64,000 nucleotides of DNA, from positions 434,001 to 498,000 of the forward strand of contig JAGXGE010000004.1 of NCBI GenBank assembly GCA_024637015.1, written 5' to 3'. Positions within the stretch are counted from its first letter, which is position 1, and each line of letters begins with the position of its first letter. Position numbers and translations under genes: made by a program. The notes under the pieces are model-generated. The model saw nothing but the letters and a program-made list of their open reading frames with translations, had not been told where the DNA came from and ran no database searches. The DNA is from Aequorivita sp. (GTDB lineage Bacteria; Bacteroidota; Bacteroidia; Flavobacteriales; Flavobacteriaceae). Shown here piece by piece: positions 24,099-33,013 of the stretch.

Positions 24099-26336
24099 CT
24101 AAAACTCTAACTCCCGAAGGAGTTTCGGCATTTTTTTGCTCATTGCCAAGAGCCATTTTAATTGTTCGCGTACCAAATGTGCCTCTTCAATTTTTAAATG
24201 AAAATCATCTTCTTTAGGTTTGTCACCTTCATAAAAGGTTATTTTCTTCCCGAAAGTAGCTTCAAAAATGTCTTCTACATCTGTGTCATTTTTCTCTGTT
24301 TCCGAAGAAATACCATTGTTCAAAATATTTTCAGCATCCAAAAGATTTTCTACAATTTTGGAAGAAACCTTATTGAAATCTCCCGATGCTGGGGTTGTTG
24401 GGTTGTTTAAAATATAAGTACTCAGTGATGCCAACGAAGACAAAAATGTATGGTTAAGCATTGCAATTTCATAAAACTTGTCCAATTTTTTTTGTTTGGA
24501 CTTTGGTTCCTGCGTCATTCGTTGAAAAGCTGCGCTGAGGTCAGATATTTCCAAAAAAGCTTTCTTTCGCGCCACCTTATATTGTGACGGAATGTTCCCC
24601 TTTTTGTTGTAGAAACCAATGATTTCTTCCAAATAAATCCTATTTGCTTTAATGGTTCCCAGCAACGTTTTTTGCATACCCTGAATTTCCCAAGCGGGCC
24701 AAAGCAATAAATTTCCCAAAGTTGCCAGTCCAGCTCCAATCAGTGTATCTGTTACTCGATATTGGATTACGTTAAAAATATCAGGCCGCAAAAGTGCGTA
24801 GATAAAAACCACACTAAGTGTGATAAATGTGGCTGCAGCCTTATAATTTCGCTGTACCATGGAAAAGGCAATCACAAGCGAAACGATTGCCAAAATACCG
24901 TAAACCGTAGTGTTTTGTGTAATTAAAACAATACCTACCGCTAGCGTACCGCCAATTAAAGTTCCAATGGTTCGTTCTTTTGAACGCGTTTTAGTGAGGC
25001 CAAAAGTTGGACGCATAATCACAATTAACGTAAGCAAAATCCAATATGGATTTTGTACTGAAAACAGCATACCCACGCCATAGCCAATCATTGTCATCAC
25101 CCCGAGGCGTAGCGAATGCTTGAAAATAGGGGAGCGCATGGTGAAGTTTTCAATCAAAACTTCAAAATCATAATTTTGCTTCGTTAAAAATCTGCGCGAA
25201 TCTTCTTTTTTTAGAAGCGAAATTTCACGTTGTGCTGGGTTCGTCAAAAGCCATTCAATTTTTTCAATCTTGTTTATTTGCTCCTTTTGATATTTGAAAA
25301 GATTTCTCAACATCAGCAAATTTTCATTAAATCCTTCGTCGCTCTGTGAAGAATATTCTGTAATTTCTCGTTTAATTCTTTCCTGAAATTCTTCAATTTT
25401 AGTGCTATTTTGAAGTCTTTTGGGTGTGGAAAGATTTGCGGCTATTGCATTTAACCGACTGCTCATGGCAAAAAGAAGCCCTTGAAAATCTTTAAGCTGT
25501 GCGGTATTCTTTGCAAAAAGTTCGTCAGTTTTTGAATAGTTCACGGGGTTTGCCATTGCCAATTCCAGCATATCCACTAATTGAACAAATATCAACATCC
25601 GTTTTCCTTCGTACTCAGATTTTCCGGAACCGGTTCGGCTGGAAATCAAAATATCTCGCAACGTTTCGTGGGTTGCGGTGAGTTCGGTTTGGGTGTTCAG
25701 CATTTTTTTTAAAAGCTCTGTGCGGTCTGTGGTTTCGGCAACCAATTCGCCTCTGGCTTTTAAATAATCGGATGTAAGTTTTAATGTTTTGGACAGATAA
25801 TATTCCGTGGGAGCTTTCGGAAAAATAAAATGCCTAAGTATGGAAAGTGCCGCATACCAAAGTCCACCAATGCCTATAAGCAACATTCTTTCATAAGGCT
25901 GTAATCCACTGGAAACATTTGAAAAACTTAGTACCAATGCCAAAAGCCCTGAAAAGCTGATTAACGATGCCCGAAATCCATAAATAGCGAGATAGGATAT
26001 ACAGAACATTAAAAGGCCTAAAATTGGAAATAATAACCAAAGTGAAAGATGCAAATAACCACCAATCAAACTCACAATCATAGCCAATGAAGTAGCAAAG
26101 AAAATACCTGTGATTTTATGCCGAATACTTCCGCTTACATCACTAGGCGAGGCTAGCAGGGCGCCAACGGTGATTGTTATACCAATGGTAAGCTCGCCCA
26201 ATTTGACCCCGAAAATTATTGGAACCGTAAGCGCAATTCCCAAAAGTATCGCTTTTGAAAAATCAGTGCTTTTAAAGTATTCCGAAAGGTCTTTAAAGGC
26301 TGTGGCTACTATGTTTTTTGAAGATTTCAAAAGCAA
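24099..26336 (-). CDS. FUSC family (YccS/YhfK-like) inner-membrane protein, TTG start
   Basis: A 745-residue protein with the duplicated architecture of the FUSC/aromatic-acid-exporter-like family. A first block of about six helices lies at 25-175, a cytoplasmic helical region at 180-380, and a second block of about six helices at 400-560 (RSPIFKHSLRLGVMTMIGYG, RTIGTLIGGTLA). A long cytoplasmic tail follows. E. coli YccS/YhfK and AaeB share this layout; the substrate is unknown. No ATG is available near the N-terminus, and the -7 element at 26353-26360 leaves only about 10 nt of leader before the TTG at 26336. It converges with the GreA-like gene, 10 bp apart. Confidence 0.83.
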   Translation of the reverse strand: MLLKSSKNIVATAFKDLSEYFKSTDFSKAILLGIALTVPIIFGVKLGELTIGITITVGALLASPSDVSGSIRHKITGIFFATSLAMIVSLIGGYLHLSLWLLFPILGLLMFCISYLAIYGFRASLISFSGLLALVLSFSNVSSGLQPYERMLLIGIGGLWYAALSILRHFIFPKAPTEYYLSKTLKLTSDYLKARGELVAETTDRTELLKKMLNTQTELTATHETLRDILISSRTGSGKSEYEGKRMLIFVQLVDMLELAMANPVNYSKTDELFAKNTAQLKDFQGLLFAMSSRLNAIAANLSTPKRLQNSTKIEEFQERIKREITEYSSQSDEGFNENLLMLRNLFKYQKEQINKIEKIEWLLTNPAQREISLLKKEDSRRFLTKQNYDFEVLIENFTMRSPIFKHSLRLGVMTMIGYGVGMLFSVQNPYWILLTLIVIMRPTFGLTKTRSKERTIGTLIGGTLAVGIVLITQNTTVYGILAIVSLVIAFSMVQRNYKAAATFITLSVVFIYALLRPDIFNVIQYRVTDTLIGAGLATLGNLLLWPAWEIQGMQKTLLGTIKANRIYLEEIIGFYNKKGNIPSQYKVARKKAFLEISDLSAAFQRMTQEPKSKQKKLDKFYEIAMLNHTFLSSLASLSTYILNNPTTPASGDFNKVSSKIVENLLDAENILNNGISSETEKNDTDVEDIFEATFGKKITFYEGDKPKEDDFHLKIEEAHLVREQLKWLLAMSKKMPKLLRELEF

Positions 26337-26352
26337 TTGGTTTCAGTAGCTG

Positions 26353-26360
26353 CAAAGATA
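26353..26360 (-). promoter_or_regulatory. Promoter -7 element of the FUSC gene
   Basis: TATCTTTG on the minus strand, a perfect TAnnTTTG, 16 bp before the TTG start. Confidence 0.45.
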
Positions 26361-26495
26361 TTGCTCATAAAAGCGAAGTTCGTTAATCTTTTCAGAAATG
26401 TAACTCTGTTATACTTTTATTAAATAAAGATATGCATTTGGGCAGTTGCGTTTTTATGTTTTAATTTTATAAATATTAAATTAATAAAAGCACCT

Positions 26496-27491
26496 ATGAA
26501 CAAAGTAATTCTACTTAAAAATCGTCCCAAAGGCAAACCTTCGCTTAAAGATTTTGAATTTACAGAAGAAGAAAAACCGCAATCCAAAGACTGTGAAATT
26601 TTGCTGAAAACAAAATGCGTTTCGGTAGACCCTTATTTGCGCGGACGTATGCGCGATGAAAAATCATACATTGCGCCATTTGAAGTGGGAAAACCATTGG
26701 AATCTGGTATTATAGCTGAGGTTATTGAATCCAACAACAAAAATTTCAAAAAGGGTGATTTTGTAAACGGAATGCTTCAGTGGAAACAATTCCAAACCTC
26801 AAAAGGCAATGGATTGAATAAAGTTGATGGTGAAAAAGCGCCGCTAAAAGCCTATTTGGGCGTTTTAGGACTAACTGGAATTACGGCTTATTTGGGCTTA
26901 AAAAAAATAGGGAAACTTGAAAAAGGCGAAACTCTTTTGGTTTCTGGTGCGGCTGGTGCCGTGGGGAGCGTGGTTGGACAAATAGGAAAAATAAAAGACT
27001 GTAAAGTTGTGGGAATTGCTGGCAGCGAAGAAAAAATTGATCGCATCCAAGAGAAACTTGGGTTTGATGCGGGAATCAATTATAAAACTACCGACAACAT
27101 GAAAAAGGCCATAGCTGAGGCCTGCCCCGATGGTGTTGATGTTTATTTTGATAATGTGGGCGGTGAAATTCTTGATGCAGCGCTGGCAAATATGAACAAA
27201 TACGGAAGGGTTATAAATTGTGGTGCTATTTCTCTTTATAACGAAACAGAAACGCCAACGGGACCGCGGGTTGAAACAACACTAATTAAAAATAGTATTT
27301 TAATGCAAGGGTTTACGGTTCGCGATTTCGTAAAGGATTTTGGTCCAGCCCAAAAACAATTGGCGCAGTGGATGGAAGAAGATAAACTTACATATATGGA
27401 AACGGTTGTGGAAGGTTTTGAAAATATTCCACAGGCGTTTATTGACTTGTTTGATGGTAAGAATAAAGGGAAGATGATTGTTGTGGTTTAG
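26496..27491 (+). CDS. NADP-dependent MDR-family oxidoreductase
   Basis: A 331-residue zinc-free medium-chain dehydrogenase/reductase of the 2-alkenal/prostaglandin reductase group (CurA/YncB-like). It shows the N-terminal VDPYLRGRM, the dinucleotide loop LVSGAAGAVGSVVGQIGK (about 148-165), and DVYFDNVGGEILDAAL. It lacks zinc-ligand cysteines of classical alcohol dehydrogenases. Expected activity is NADPH reduction of activated double bonds in reactive aldehydes or ketones, a detoxification role. Transcribed alone; the convergent ABC ATPase stop is 2 bp away. Confidence 0.88.
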   Translation: MNKVILLKNRPKGKPSLKDFEFTEEEKPQSKDCEILLKTKCVSVDPYLRGRMRDEKSYIAPFEVGKPLESGIIAEVIESNNKNFKKGDFVNGMLQWKQFQTSKGNGLNKVDGEKAPLKAYLGVLGLTGITAYLGLKKIGKLEKGETLLVSGAAGAVGSVVGQIGKIKDCKVVGIAGSEEKIDRIQEKLGFDAGINYKTTDNMKKAIAEACPDGVDVYFDNVGGEILDAALANMNKYGRVINCGAISLYNETETPTGPRVETTLIKNSILMQGFTVRDFVKDFGPAQKQLAQWMEEDKLTYMETVVEGFENIPQAFIDLFDGKNKGKMIVVV

Positions 27492-27493
27492 AT

Positions 27494-28441
27494 TTATCCT
27501 GAAATTTTGAGCCAGTATAAATCTTCTTTTTTCATTGTAAATGGATTATTAAAAAAAACCGTTTCACCTTTAAAATCCGCTTCAATTAAAAAATGTGTTC
27601 CTTTAAAATAACACTTTTTCACAATTACTTCAAGCAATGTTTTTTCTTTGGAAATCCTCAATTGATGTGGGAAAATAATGGTTTTTTCTGAAGTCTCTTC
27701 GGAAGAGAAAAAGTTTTTCGAAAGTAGGTTTGCTTCACCGAAAAAACCAGCCTGATATTTAGTTGCAACATTTTTATAAATGAATTCAGGCGTGCCGAAC
27801 ATTTCCTCGGTTCCGTCTTTTAGCATTAAAATTTGATCTGAAAATGCCAAAGCCTCATCGCTGTCGTGGGTTGCAGTTATACAGCTGATATTTTTTTCTT
27901 TCAGATAATTAAAGATTCTGCGTTGTAATTTATTTTTTTGGAATGTATCAATATTGCTAAAAGGCTCATCCAGCAAAAGTATTTCGGGTTCATTTGCTAA
28001 AGCTTTCGCCAAAGCTACACGCTGTTTTTGACCACCGCTGAGGTTTTTTGCCAATGTGCTTTTAAAGGCTTCCATTTCAACTACTTTTAGTAGTTCGTCA
28101 ATCCGTTTTTCATCTTTTTCTTCATCCAGTCGTGATAAATACGAACCCAAGTTTTCAGCAACGGTCGTAAAAGGCATAATATTGAATTCTTGCGCTACGA
28201 GTTTCATAAAGGGCTCACCGGGAATAAGCGTTTTGGTTGGCCCGAGAAGCTTCTTTTCGTTGTAAAAAATACTTCCGTGCTCTAAATGAAGCAATCCAAA
28301 AATGAGATGTAAAAGTGTAGATTTTCCGCAGCCACTCTCACCGAGAATGCTGAGATGTTCTCCAAGTTTAAGCGTGAAATGAATATCCTTTAAAATGGTT
28401 TTTTCAGAATAGGAAAAGGAATCGATTTTAACTTTTAGCAT
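27494..28441 (-). CDS. ABC transporter ATP-binding protein with TOBE-like tail, orphan
   Basis: A 315-residue ATPase. Walker A is GESGCGKST (about 34-42), signature LSGGQKQRVALAKAL, Walker B EILLLDEPFSNID, and the H-loop is in THDSDEALAF. After residue about 230 a short beta-rich tail follows (FPHQLRIS...FFNNPFTM), like the TOBE/regulatory domain of Fe3+, spermidine or molybdate importers. No permease or binding protein is adjacent. It is the last gene of the pheS operon, 8 bp after the 131-residue hypothetical. The transported substrate cannot be named. Confidence 0.85.
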   Translation of the reverse strand: MLKVKIDSFSYSEKTILKDIHFTLKLGEHLSILGESGCGKSTLLHLIFGLLHLEHGSIFYNEKKLLGPTKTLIPGEPFMKLVAQEFNIMPFTTVAENLGSYLSRLDEEKDEKRIDELLKVVEMEAFKSTLAKNLSGGQKQRVALAKALANEPEILLLDEPFSNIDTFQKNKLQRRIFNYLKEKNISCITATHDSDEALAFSDQILMLKDGTEEMFGTPEFIYKNVATKYQAGFFGEANLLSKNFFSSEETSEKTIIFPHQLRISKEKTLLEVIVKKCYFKGTHFLIEADFKGETVFFNNPFTMKKEDLYWLKISG

Positions 28442-28449
28442 CTCAAATA

Positions 28450-28845
28450 TTATTTCGCCAAAATTCCTTCACTTTCCAAAATGGGAAGTTCTACTGTATT
28501 TTCTTCGGAAATACTGCTTGGTTCAAAAATGAACTTTCGTTCAAAGAGTTTATTTTCGGCAAAAAAAGTGACTAAATATTCGTTTGTAAATCCTAAAACC
28601 TCGGTGGGAATAAATTCAACTTTTGCAGCGATTTTCGAAGGTATATTTCCCAAACCGTGACGAAGGGTTGAGGTTTTTTTGTCTGCACTTTTTCCACGAG
28701 ACATTACCAAAACCGTGGTAATTTCATCTTCGCGATCGTTCACCAAATAGATATTCCATTGCTGGCCTGTAAAGTCTTTGTCCCATTCATTAACTGCAAC
28801 AATATGCACGTTTTTGGCTTTGGGAATTTCAATATCCTTTCGCAT
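28450..28845 (-). CDS. Conserved hypothetical protein in the pheS operon
   Basis: A 131-residue soluble protein with no signal peptide or membrane helix. It is rich in beta-strand (VHIVAVNEWDKDFTGQQWNIYLVNDRED, TTVLVMSRG, FTNEYLVTFFAENKLFERKFIFEP). I do not recognise a domain; flavobacterial relatives are sometimes named after pheS merely because of proximity. It begins 2 nt after the stop of the 54-residue membrane protein and is followed 8 bp later by the ABC ATPase, so it is part of the operon. No catalytic residues are apparent. Confidence 0.7.
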   Translation of the reverse strand: MRKDIEIPKAKNVHIVAVNEWDKDFTGQQWNIYLVNDREDEITTVLVMSRGKSADKKTSTLRHGLGNIPSKIAAKVEFIPTEVLGFTNEYLVTFFAENKLFERKFIFEPSSISEENTVELPILESEGILAK

Positions 28846-28847
28846 AA

Positions 28848-29012
28848 TCAGTCTTCAATTTTCCACATAATCCAAACAGCCAATAGTGCAATAGCCGCAA
28901 CACCAAGCAATATGGTTCCAATCACAATTTTTATTACTGCAATAACAAAAGTAAGATATGCAATGGCTAAGACCAAAATAACAAGAAGGGCGATAACAAG
29001 GTATTTTTTCAT
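28848..29012 (-). CDS. 54-residue membrane protein in the pheS operon
   Basis: A short ORF that falls below usual length cut-offs. Minus-strand translation starts MKKYLVIALLVILVLAIAYL, continues through a second hydrophobic segment (VIAVIKIVIGTILLGVAAIALLAVWIMW) and ends KIED, so it should be a two-helix hairpin with both ends in the cytoplasm. It lies between pheS (27-bp gap) and the 131-residue hypothetical (2-bp gap), indicating co-transcription and probably coupled translation. No family is recognised; it resembles phage-shock or small-stress membrane proteins only in size. Confidence 0.65.
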   Translation of the reverse strand: MKKYLVIALLVILVLAIAYLTFVIAVIKIVIGTILLGVAAIALLAVWIMWKIED

Positions 29013-29039
29013 AGTAAAAAGTTTGAGTGTAGCTTTTAC

Positions 29040-30059
29040 TTATAGTACACTTTTAAACTGTTCCAAAAAGCGGACGTCATTTTCACTGAACATTCTAATA
29101 TCTGGAATTTGGTGTAATAACATTGCGATACGATCAACGCCCACGCCAAAGGCAAACCCAGAGTATTCCTCGGCATCGATGCCACAGTTTTTAAGTACGT
29201 TGGGGTCAACCATTCCGCAGCCACCTATTTCAAGCCAGCCTGTTCCTTTAGTGATCCGATAATCTGCTTCGGTTTCCAAGCCCCAGTAAACATCTACTTC
29301 GGCGCTGGGTTCTGTAAACGGGAAATAGGAGGGGCGAAGTCGGATTTTTGACTTTCCGAACATTTCGGTAGTGAAATATTGCAGCGTTTGCTTCAAATCT
29401 GCGAAGCTTACGCCTTTATCCACATACAAACCTTCCACTTGGTGGAAAAAGCAGTGTGAGCGCGCTGAAATGGCTTCGTTGCGGTAAACACGACCCGGTG
29501 AAATGGTACGGATGGGCGGTTTGTTGTTTTCCATATACCGAACCTGAACTGAAGAGGTGTGCGTACGCAACAAAACATCTGGATTGGTTTGAATGAAAAA
29601 CGTATCCTGCATATCGCGTGCTGGGTGATACTCGGGAAGGTTTAGTGCCGTAAAGTTATGCCAGTCATCCTCAATTTCGGGCCCTTCGGAAACGTTGAAA
29701 CCGATACGCAAAAAGATGTCGATAATTTTATTTTTTACGATGGAAATGGGATGACGCGAACCCAATGGAATCACCTCGCCCGGACGGGAAAGATCGCCGT
29801 AAACACCTTTAGTTTCGGTGCTACTTTCAATTGCTTCCTTAAGTGAATCTACCTTTTCTTGCGCGGTATTTTTAAGGGTATTTATAACCTGACCAAACTC
29901 TTTTTTCTGCTCGTTTGGTACGTTTTTAAACTCAGCAAAAAAGTCGTTTAATAGACCTTTTTTTCCTAAATATTTTATGCGGAAGTTTTCTATTTCTTCT
30001 TTGTTGGTTGAAGAAAAGGCTTGTACTTCGGCGATGTGTTTTTTTATTGTTTCTATCAT
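29040..30059 (-). CDS. pheS: Phenylalanine-tRNA ligase alpha subunit
   Basis: Charges tRNA-Phe together with PheT. The 339-residue product has the N-terminal coiled-coil arm for tRNA binding (1-90), motif 2 (FFHQVEGLYVDKGVSFADLKQTL), and motif 3 (GFAFGVGVDRIAML); the substrate-binding region is FTEPSAEVDVYWG and WLEIGGCGMVDP. Two adjacent ATGs at 30062 and 30059 are possible; the second is preferred. pheT is not adjacent, unlike in many bacteria; instead a 54-residue membrane protein, a hypothetical and an orphan ABC ATPase follow on the same strand. Confidence 0.96.
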   Translation of the reverse strand: MIETIKKHIAEVQAFSSTNKEEIENFRIKYLGKKGLLNDFFAEFKNVPNEQKKEFGQVINTLKNTAQEKVDSLKEAIESSTETKGVYGDLSRPGEVIPLGSRHPISIVKNKIIDIFLRIGFNVSEGPEIEDDWHNFTALNLPEYHPARDMQDTFFIQTNPDVLLRTHTSSVQVRYMENNKPPIRTISPGRVYRNEAISARSHCFFHQVEGLYVDKGVSFADLKQTLQYFTTEMFGKSKIRLRPSYFPFTEPSAEVDVYWGLETEADYRITKGTGWLEIGGCGMVDPNVLKNCGIDAEEYSGFAFGVGVDRIAMLLHQIPDIRMFSENDVRFLEQFKSVL

Positions 30060-30085
30060 CACTAAATTTTCTGTGGAAAAATATT

Positions 30086-30442
30086 TTAGTTAATCACTTC
30101 CTTCTCTATAAAATACTGAACAATCGCCTCTTTCATCAAGACGCTCTGTTCGCCAGCTTTGAGTGGGGGCAACTGTTCCAAAACTGTGTAATGTGGCCAG
30201 CCTTCTTCGTCAACATAATCAAACTCATAATAGCCATAAGGTTCTAAGAGACGGCAGATGGCAATATGCATTAGGTTCAGTTTTTCGTCTTTTTTAAATT
30301 TTCTATGTAATTGGCCTAATTCCTGAATGCCTATTAAATAAATAATAGCGTCCAAATCCAAAATTTGTCCATCGGCAAAACGGTCGCCCAGCATTTTTAC
30401 TACTGCTTCCCATCGTTCCTTTAATTGTTCGTCGCGCGCCAT
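30086..30442 (-). CDS. Conserved hypothetical protein upstream of pheS
   Basis: About 118 residues from ATG 30442 (MARDEQLKERWEAVVKMLGDRFADG). The frame opens at 30475, but the promoter -7 element lies at 30465-30472, so the longer start is impossible if that element is used. It is soluble and mostly helical, with the segment DLDAIIYLIGIQELGQLHRKFKKDEKLNLMHIAICRLLEPYGYYEFDYVDEEGWPHY. No domain is recognised. It is 26 bp before pheS and probably its operon leader gene. Confidence 0.72.
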   Translation of the reverse strand: MARDEQLKERWEAVVKMLGDRFADGQILDLDAIIYLIGIQELGQLHRKFKKDEKLNLMHIAICRLLEPYGYYEFDYVDEEGWPHYTVLEQLPPLKAGEQSVLMKEAIVQYFIEKEVIN

Positions 30443-30464
30443 TTTTTCATAAATAAATTGGCTA

Positions 30465-30472
30465 CAAAGATA
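30465..30472 (-). promoter_or_regulatory. Promoter -7 element of the hypothetical-pheS operon
   Basis: TATCTTTG on the minus strand, a perfect TAnnTTTG. Transcription would start near 30458, about 16 nt before the ATG at 30442. The 7-nt-period repeat lies directly upstream. Confidence 0.5.
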
Positions 30473-30480
30473 CATTTTAC

Positions 30481-30522
30481 AATTCTGAATTATGAATTCG
30501 GAATTCAGAATTTGGAAAATGG
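30481..30522. repeat. Tandem heptads AATTnnG with inverted 11-bp arms
   Basis: Six successive heptads read AATTCTG, AATTATG, AATTCGG, AATTCAG, AATTTGG, AAAATGG. The outer part is also a perfect inverted repeat, AATTCTGAATT (30481) and AATTCAGAATT (30502). It sits between the divergent pheS operon and the CvpA gene, next to the -7 element of the former. Confidence 0.72.
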
Positions 30523-30546
30523 TATATTTATAAAAAATTTCAAGAT

Positions 30547-31101
30547 ATGAACACTATCGATATTGTTATAGGCATCATTTTCATCATCGCTTTTTTTGTG
30601 GGTTTTAGCAAAGGTTTGCTGCGTTCCCTCGCTTCATTGATAGGAATTGTTGTTGGCGTTTATTGTGCAATGTTTTTTTCTGGCTATGTGGGCGCTTATC
30701 TTATCAGTTGGTTTGATTGGAGTTCAGATACTAATACCATTATGGCCTTTGTTATAACTTTTTTATTGATAATGATTTTGTTCAGTATTTTAGGTAGGCT
30801 TTTAACGAAAGTGGCCGATTTCGCAATGCTGGGAATTTTCAACAAACTTTTCGGCGGCATTTTTAATGTTTTGAAATTCGCCTTTTTGATTAGTGTGGTT
30901 TTTATGTTCGTGAACGCTTCTGAGAATTATAAAATTCTTACTGAAAAGCAACGTGATTCGTCCATACTTTATAGACCAGTAGCAGCCATTGCTCCGGCGG
31001 TACTGCCCACAATAATGAAGGAAGTTGATAATCTAAACATCGATGAAACTGAAATTACTCCCGAAAGAAACCCCGCCAAAGCGGAGCCTCCAACAGAGTA
31101 G
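30547..31101 (+). CDS. CvpA family membrane protein
   Basis: A 184-residue protein with four predicted helices: IDIVIGIIFIIAFFVGFSKG, LASLIGIVVGVYCAMF, TNTIMAFVITFLLIMILFSILG and LFGGIFNVLKFAFLISVVFMF. The first helix carries the CvpA signature D-x-V-I-G... GFSKGLLRSLASLIG. CvpA is known for colicin V production in E. coli and envelope stress survival. A charged C-terminal tail ends with PAKAEPPTE. It stands alone, divergent from the pheS operon and convergent with the SulP transporter gene, only 8 bp apart. Confidence 0.85.
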   Translation: MNTIDIVIGIIFIIAFFVGFSKGLLRSLASLIGIVVGVYCAMFFSGYVGAYLISWFDWSSDTNTIMAFVITFLLIMILFSILGRLLTKVADFAMLGIFNKLFGGIFNVLKFAFLISVVFMFVNASENYKILTEKQRDSSILYRPVAAIAPAVLPTIMKEVDNLNIDETEITPERNPAKAEPPTE

Positions 31102-31109
31102 AATTATTT

Positions 31110-32960
31110 TTACACCACGTCTTTTATATTGTCACGGGCATATTTCACTGCTTCTTCAAAGTTACTGAAAATAAGTTCTTTAGGAACCAGGTCTGGAATA
31201 ATATCAATCTTTTCCATCATTACACGTGGTTGTGCCTGAAGGTCTTCAAACATAGGAATTATGCCTTTCTTTGAAATATTCATTAGTACTTCTTCCATGG
31301 CATAAAGGCCAGATTGGTCTATGTAGGGCGATTTTCCCATTCGTATAATAACGTGAGTTGCCGTGTCGGGAATTTCCATTGCCAACTTTTGAAAATCTGA
31401 AGTGTAACCAAAGAACAACGGACCTTCCAACCGTTTTATAAATACTTCTTCTTTGAGTCTTTCCGGAAAATTCATTTCGTCTTTCCACGCCATTGAAAGT
31501 TCTTCAGCATTTTTCAGTGGAACCACTTTGGATTGTCCTGCCGTTAGATCGCCAATTTTTTTCATAAAAATTATGGAAGCCAATACCAACCCAATTCCTA
31601 CTGCATAAACCAAATTCCAAAAAACGGAAAGGAGTAATACCACAATCATAATAGTAACTTCAGCTTTTTGCATTTTAGGGATTGCTTTCAAACCTCTGTA
31701 GTCCATTACACCAATACCTACAGTTATCAAAATCCCTGCAAGTACAGCCGCTGGAATTTGTGATGCCACGGGGCCTAATGCCAATAATATTACTAGCAAT
31801 AGTAACGCTGCAATCATACCCGAAAGCTTGGTTGTTCCTCCAGAATTGATATTTACAACCGTACGGATGGTTGCGCCAGCTCCGGGAATTCCACCAAAAA
31901 TTGCGGCCACACTATTCCCTATTCCTTGACCCATCAATTCTTGGTTGGGATTGTGTTTTGTTTTCGTCATATTATCTGCTACAACCGAGGTGAGAAGCGA
32001 ATCAATTGCTCCTAAAAATGCCAAAGTCAATGCAGTAAAAATATAGGGTGAAATCTGTCCAAACTCAAACTCTGTGAACATGCCTAAATTTGGAATAGGA
32101 AAACCGCCCGGTATTTGATCTATGGGTCGGTAATCCAGCTTTAGAAAATAGGCTCCGCCCGAAACCACCAATAATGCCACCAATGTACTTGGAATTTTAG
32201 TTGTAATTTTTTTGAAACCATAAATAATAAATATTGTGAGGGAGGCCAAAATAAACTCCAACCAACTTATATTCATAATAGCTCTAGGTAAGGCTTTTAT
32301 GGCGCCATAAACACCAGAAGTTTCAGATTTAGCTAGAGTTGTTGCTTCTTTTGAAATTTCTGTTTCGGTGATATTTCCGGCTCTGGTTATGGTTTCTTTA
32401 AAATCCTCTAGCACCAAAATGCCTTCACCTGCTTCATCCTTCAGAATTTTATCCAATAGCACCTCTTCTGCCTGTGGTTTGAAAGTATTTATATATTCAT
32501 TGTCATCTTGTGTATAATATCCCATAATTGGTAGGATCTGCGTTACAAGAATTATTACGCCAATTGCCGTCATAAAGCCCGAAACTACTGGATAGGGAAT
32601 GTATTTTATATATTTTCCCACACCGGTAATACCCAATAAAATCTGCATAAGCCCTGCCAATAAAAAAACCAGCAAAATGTAAGGCAAAGCTTCTTCTACA
32701 CTACCGTTGTGCGTAGCAATAATACCAGCAATAACAACCATGGAAACGGCTGTCATTGGAGCGGTGGGTCCAGAAATTTGGGTATTGGTTCCTCCAAAAA
32801 GAGATGCGAAAAAACCTATAAAAATAGCGCCATATAATCCGGCATCAGGTCCAAGGCCAGATTGAACTCCAAAAGCGAGTGCAAGTGGCAGAGCAACTAT
32901 TCCTGCGGTTATTCCACCAAAAAGATTACCCCTAAAATTTGAAAATATATTTTTACTCAT
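31110..32960 (-). CDS. SulP family anion transporter with STAS domain
   Basis: A 616-residue inner-membrane carrier. About 12-14 helices from residue 10 to 440 include the SulP signature around GPTAPMTAVSMVVIAG and PGAGATIRTVVN. A long extracytoplasmic loop (about 150-215) separates two helix groups. The C-terminus from about 500 is a STAS domain (LEGPLFFGYTSDFQ, VIIRMGKSPYIDQSGLYAMEE). Because a beta-carbonic anhydrase gene lies 53 bp upstream in the same direction, the carrier probably moves bicarbonate rather than sulfate; the adjacency, not the sequence, supports that. Confidence 0.9.
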   Translation of the reverse strand: MSKNIFSNFRGNLFGGITAGIVALPLALAFGVQSGLGPDAGLYGAIFIGFFASLFGGTNTQISGPTAPMTAVSMVVIAGIIATHNGSVEEALPYILLVFLLAGLMQILLGITGVGKYIKYIPYPVVSGFMTAIGVIILVTQILPIMGYYTQDDNEYINTFKPQAEEVLLDKILKDEAGEGILVLEDFKETITRAGNITETEISKEATTLAKSETSGVYGAIKALPRAIMNISWLEFILASLTIFIIYGFKKITTKIPSTLVALLVVSGGAYFLKLDYRPIDQIPGGFPIPNLGMFTEFEFGQISPYIFTALTLAFLGAIDSLLTSVVADNMTKTKHNPNQELMGQGIGNSVAAIFGGIPGAGATIRTVVNINSGGTTKLSGMIAALLLLVILLALGPVASQIPAAVLAGILITVGIGVMDYRGLKAIPKMQKAEVTIMIVVLLLSVFWNLVYAVGIGLVLASIIFMKKIGDLTAGQSKVVPLKNAEELSMAWKDEMNFPERLKEEVFIKRLEGPLFFGYTSDFQKLAMEIPDTATHVIIRMGKSPYIDQSGLYAMEEVLMNISKKGIIPMFEDLQAQPRVMMEKIDIIPDLVPKELIFSNFEEAVKYARDNIKDVV

Positions 32961-33013
32961 AAGTTTTTGTTTAAAAAAGTTAAGTGAATTTAAAGCTAAA
33001 TTTCAGTTTAGTC

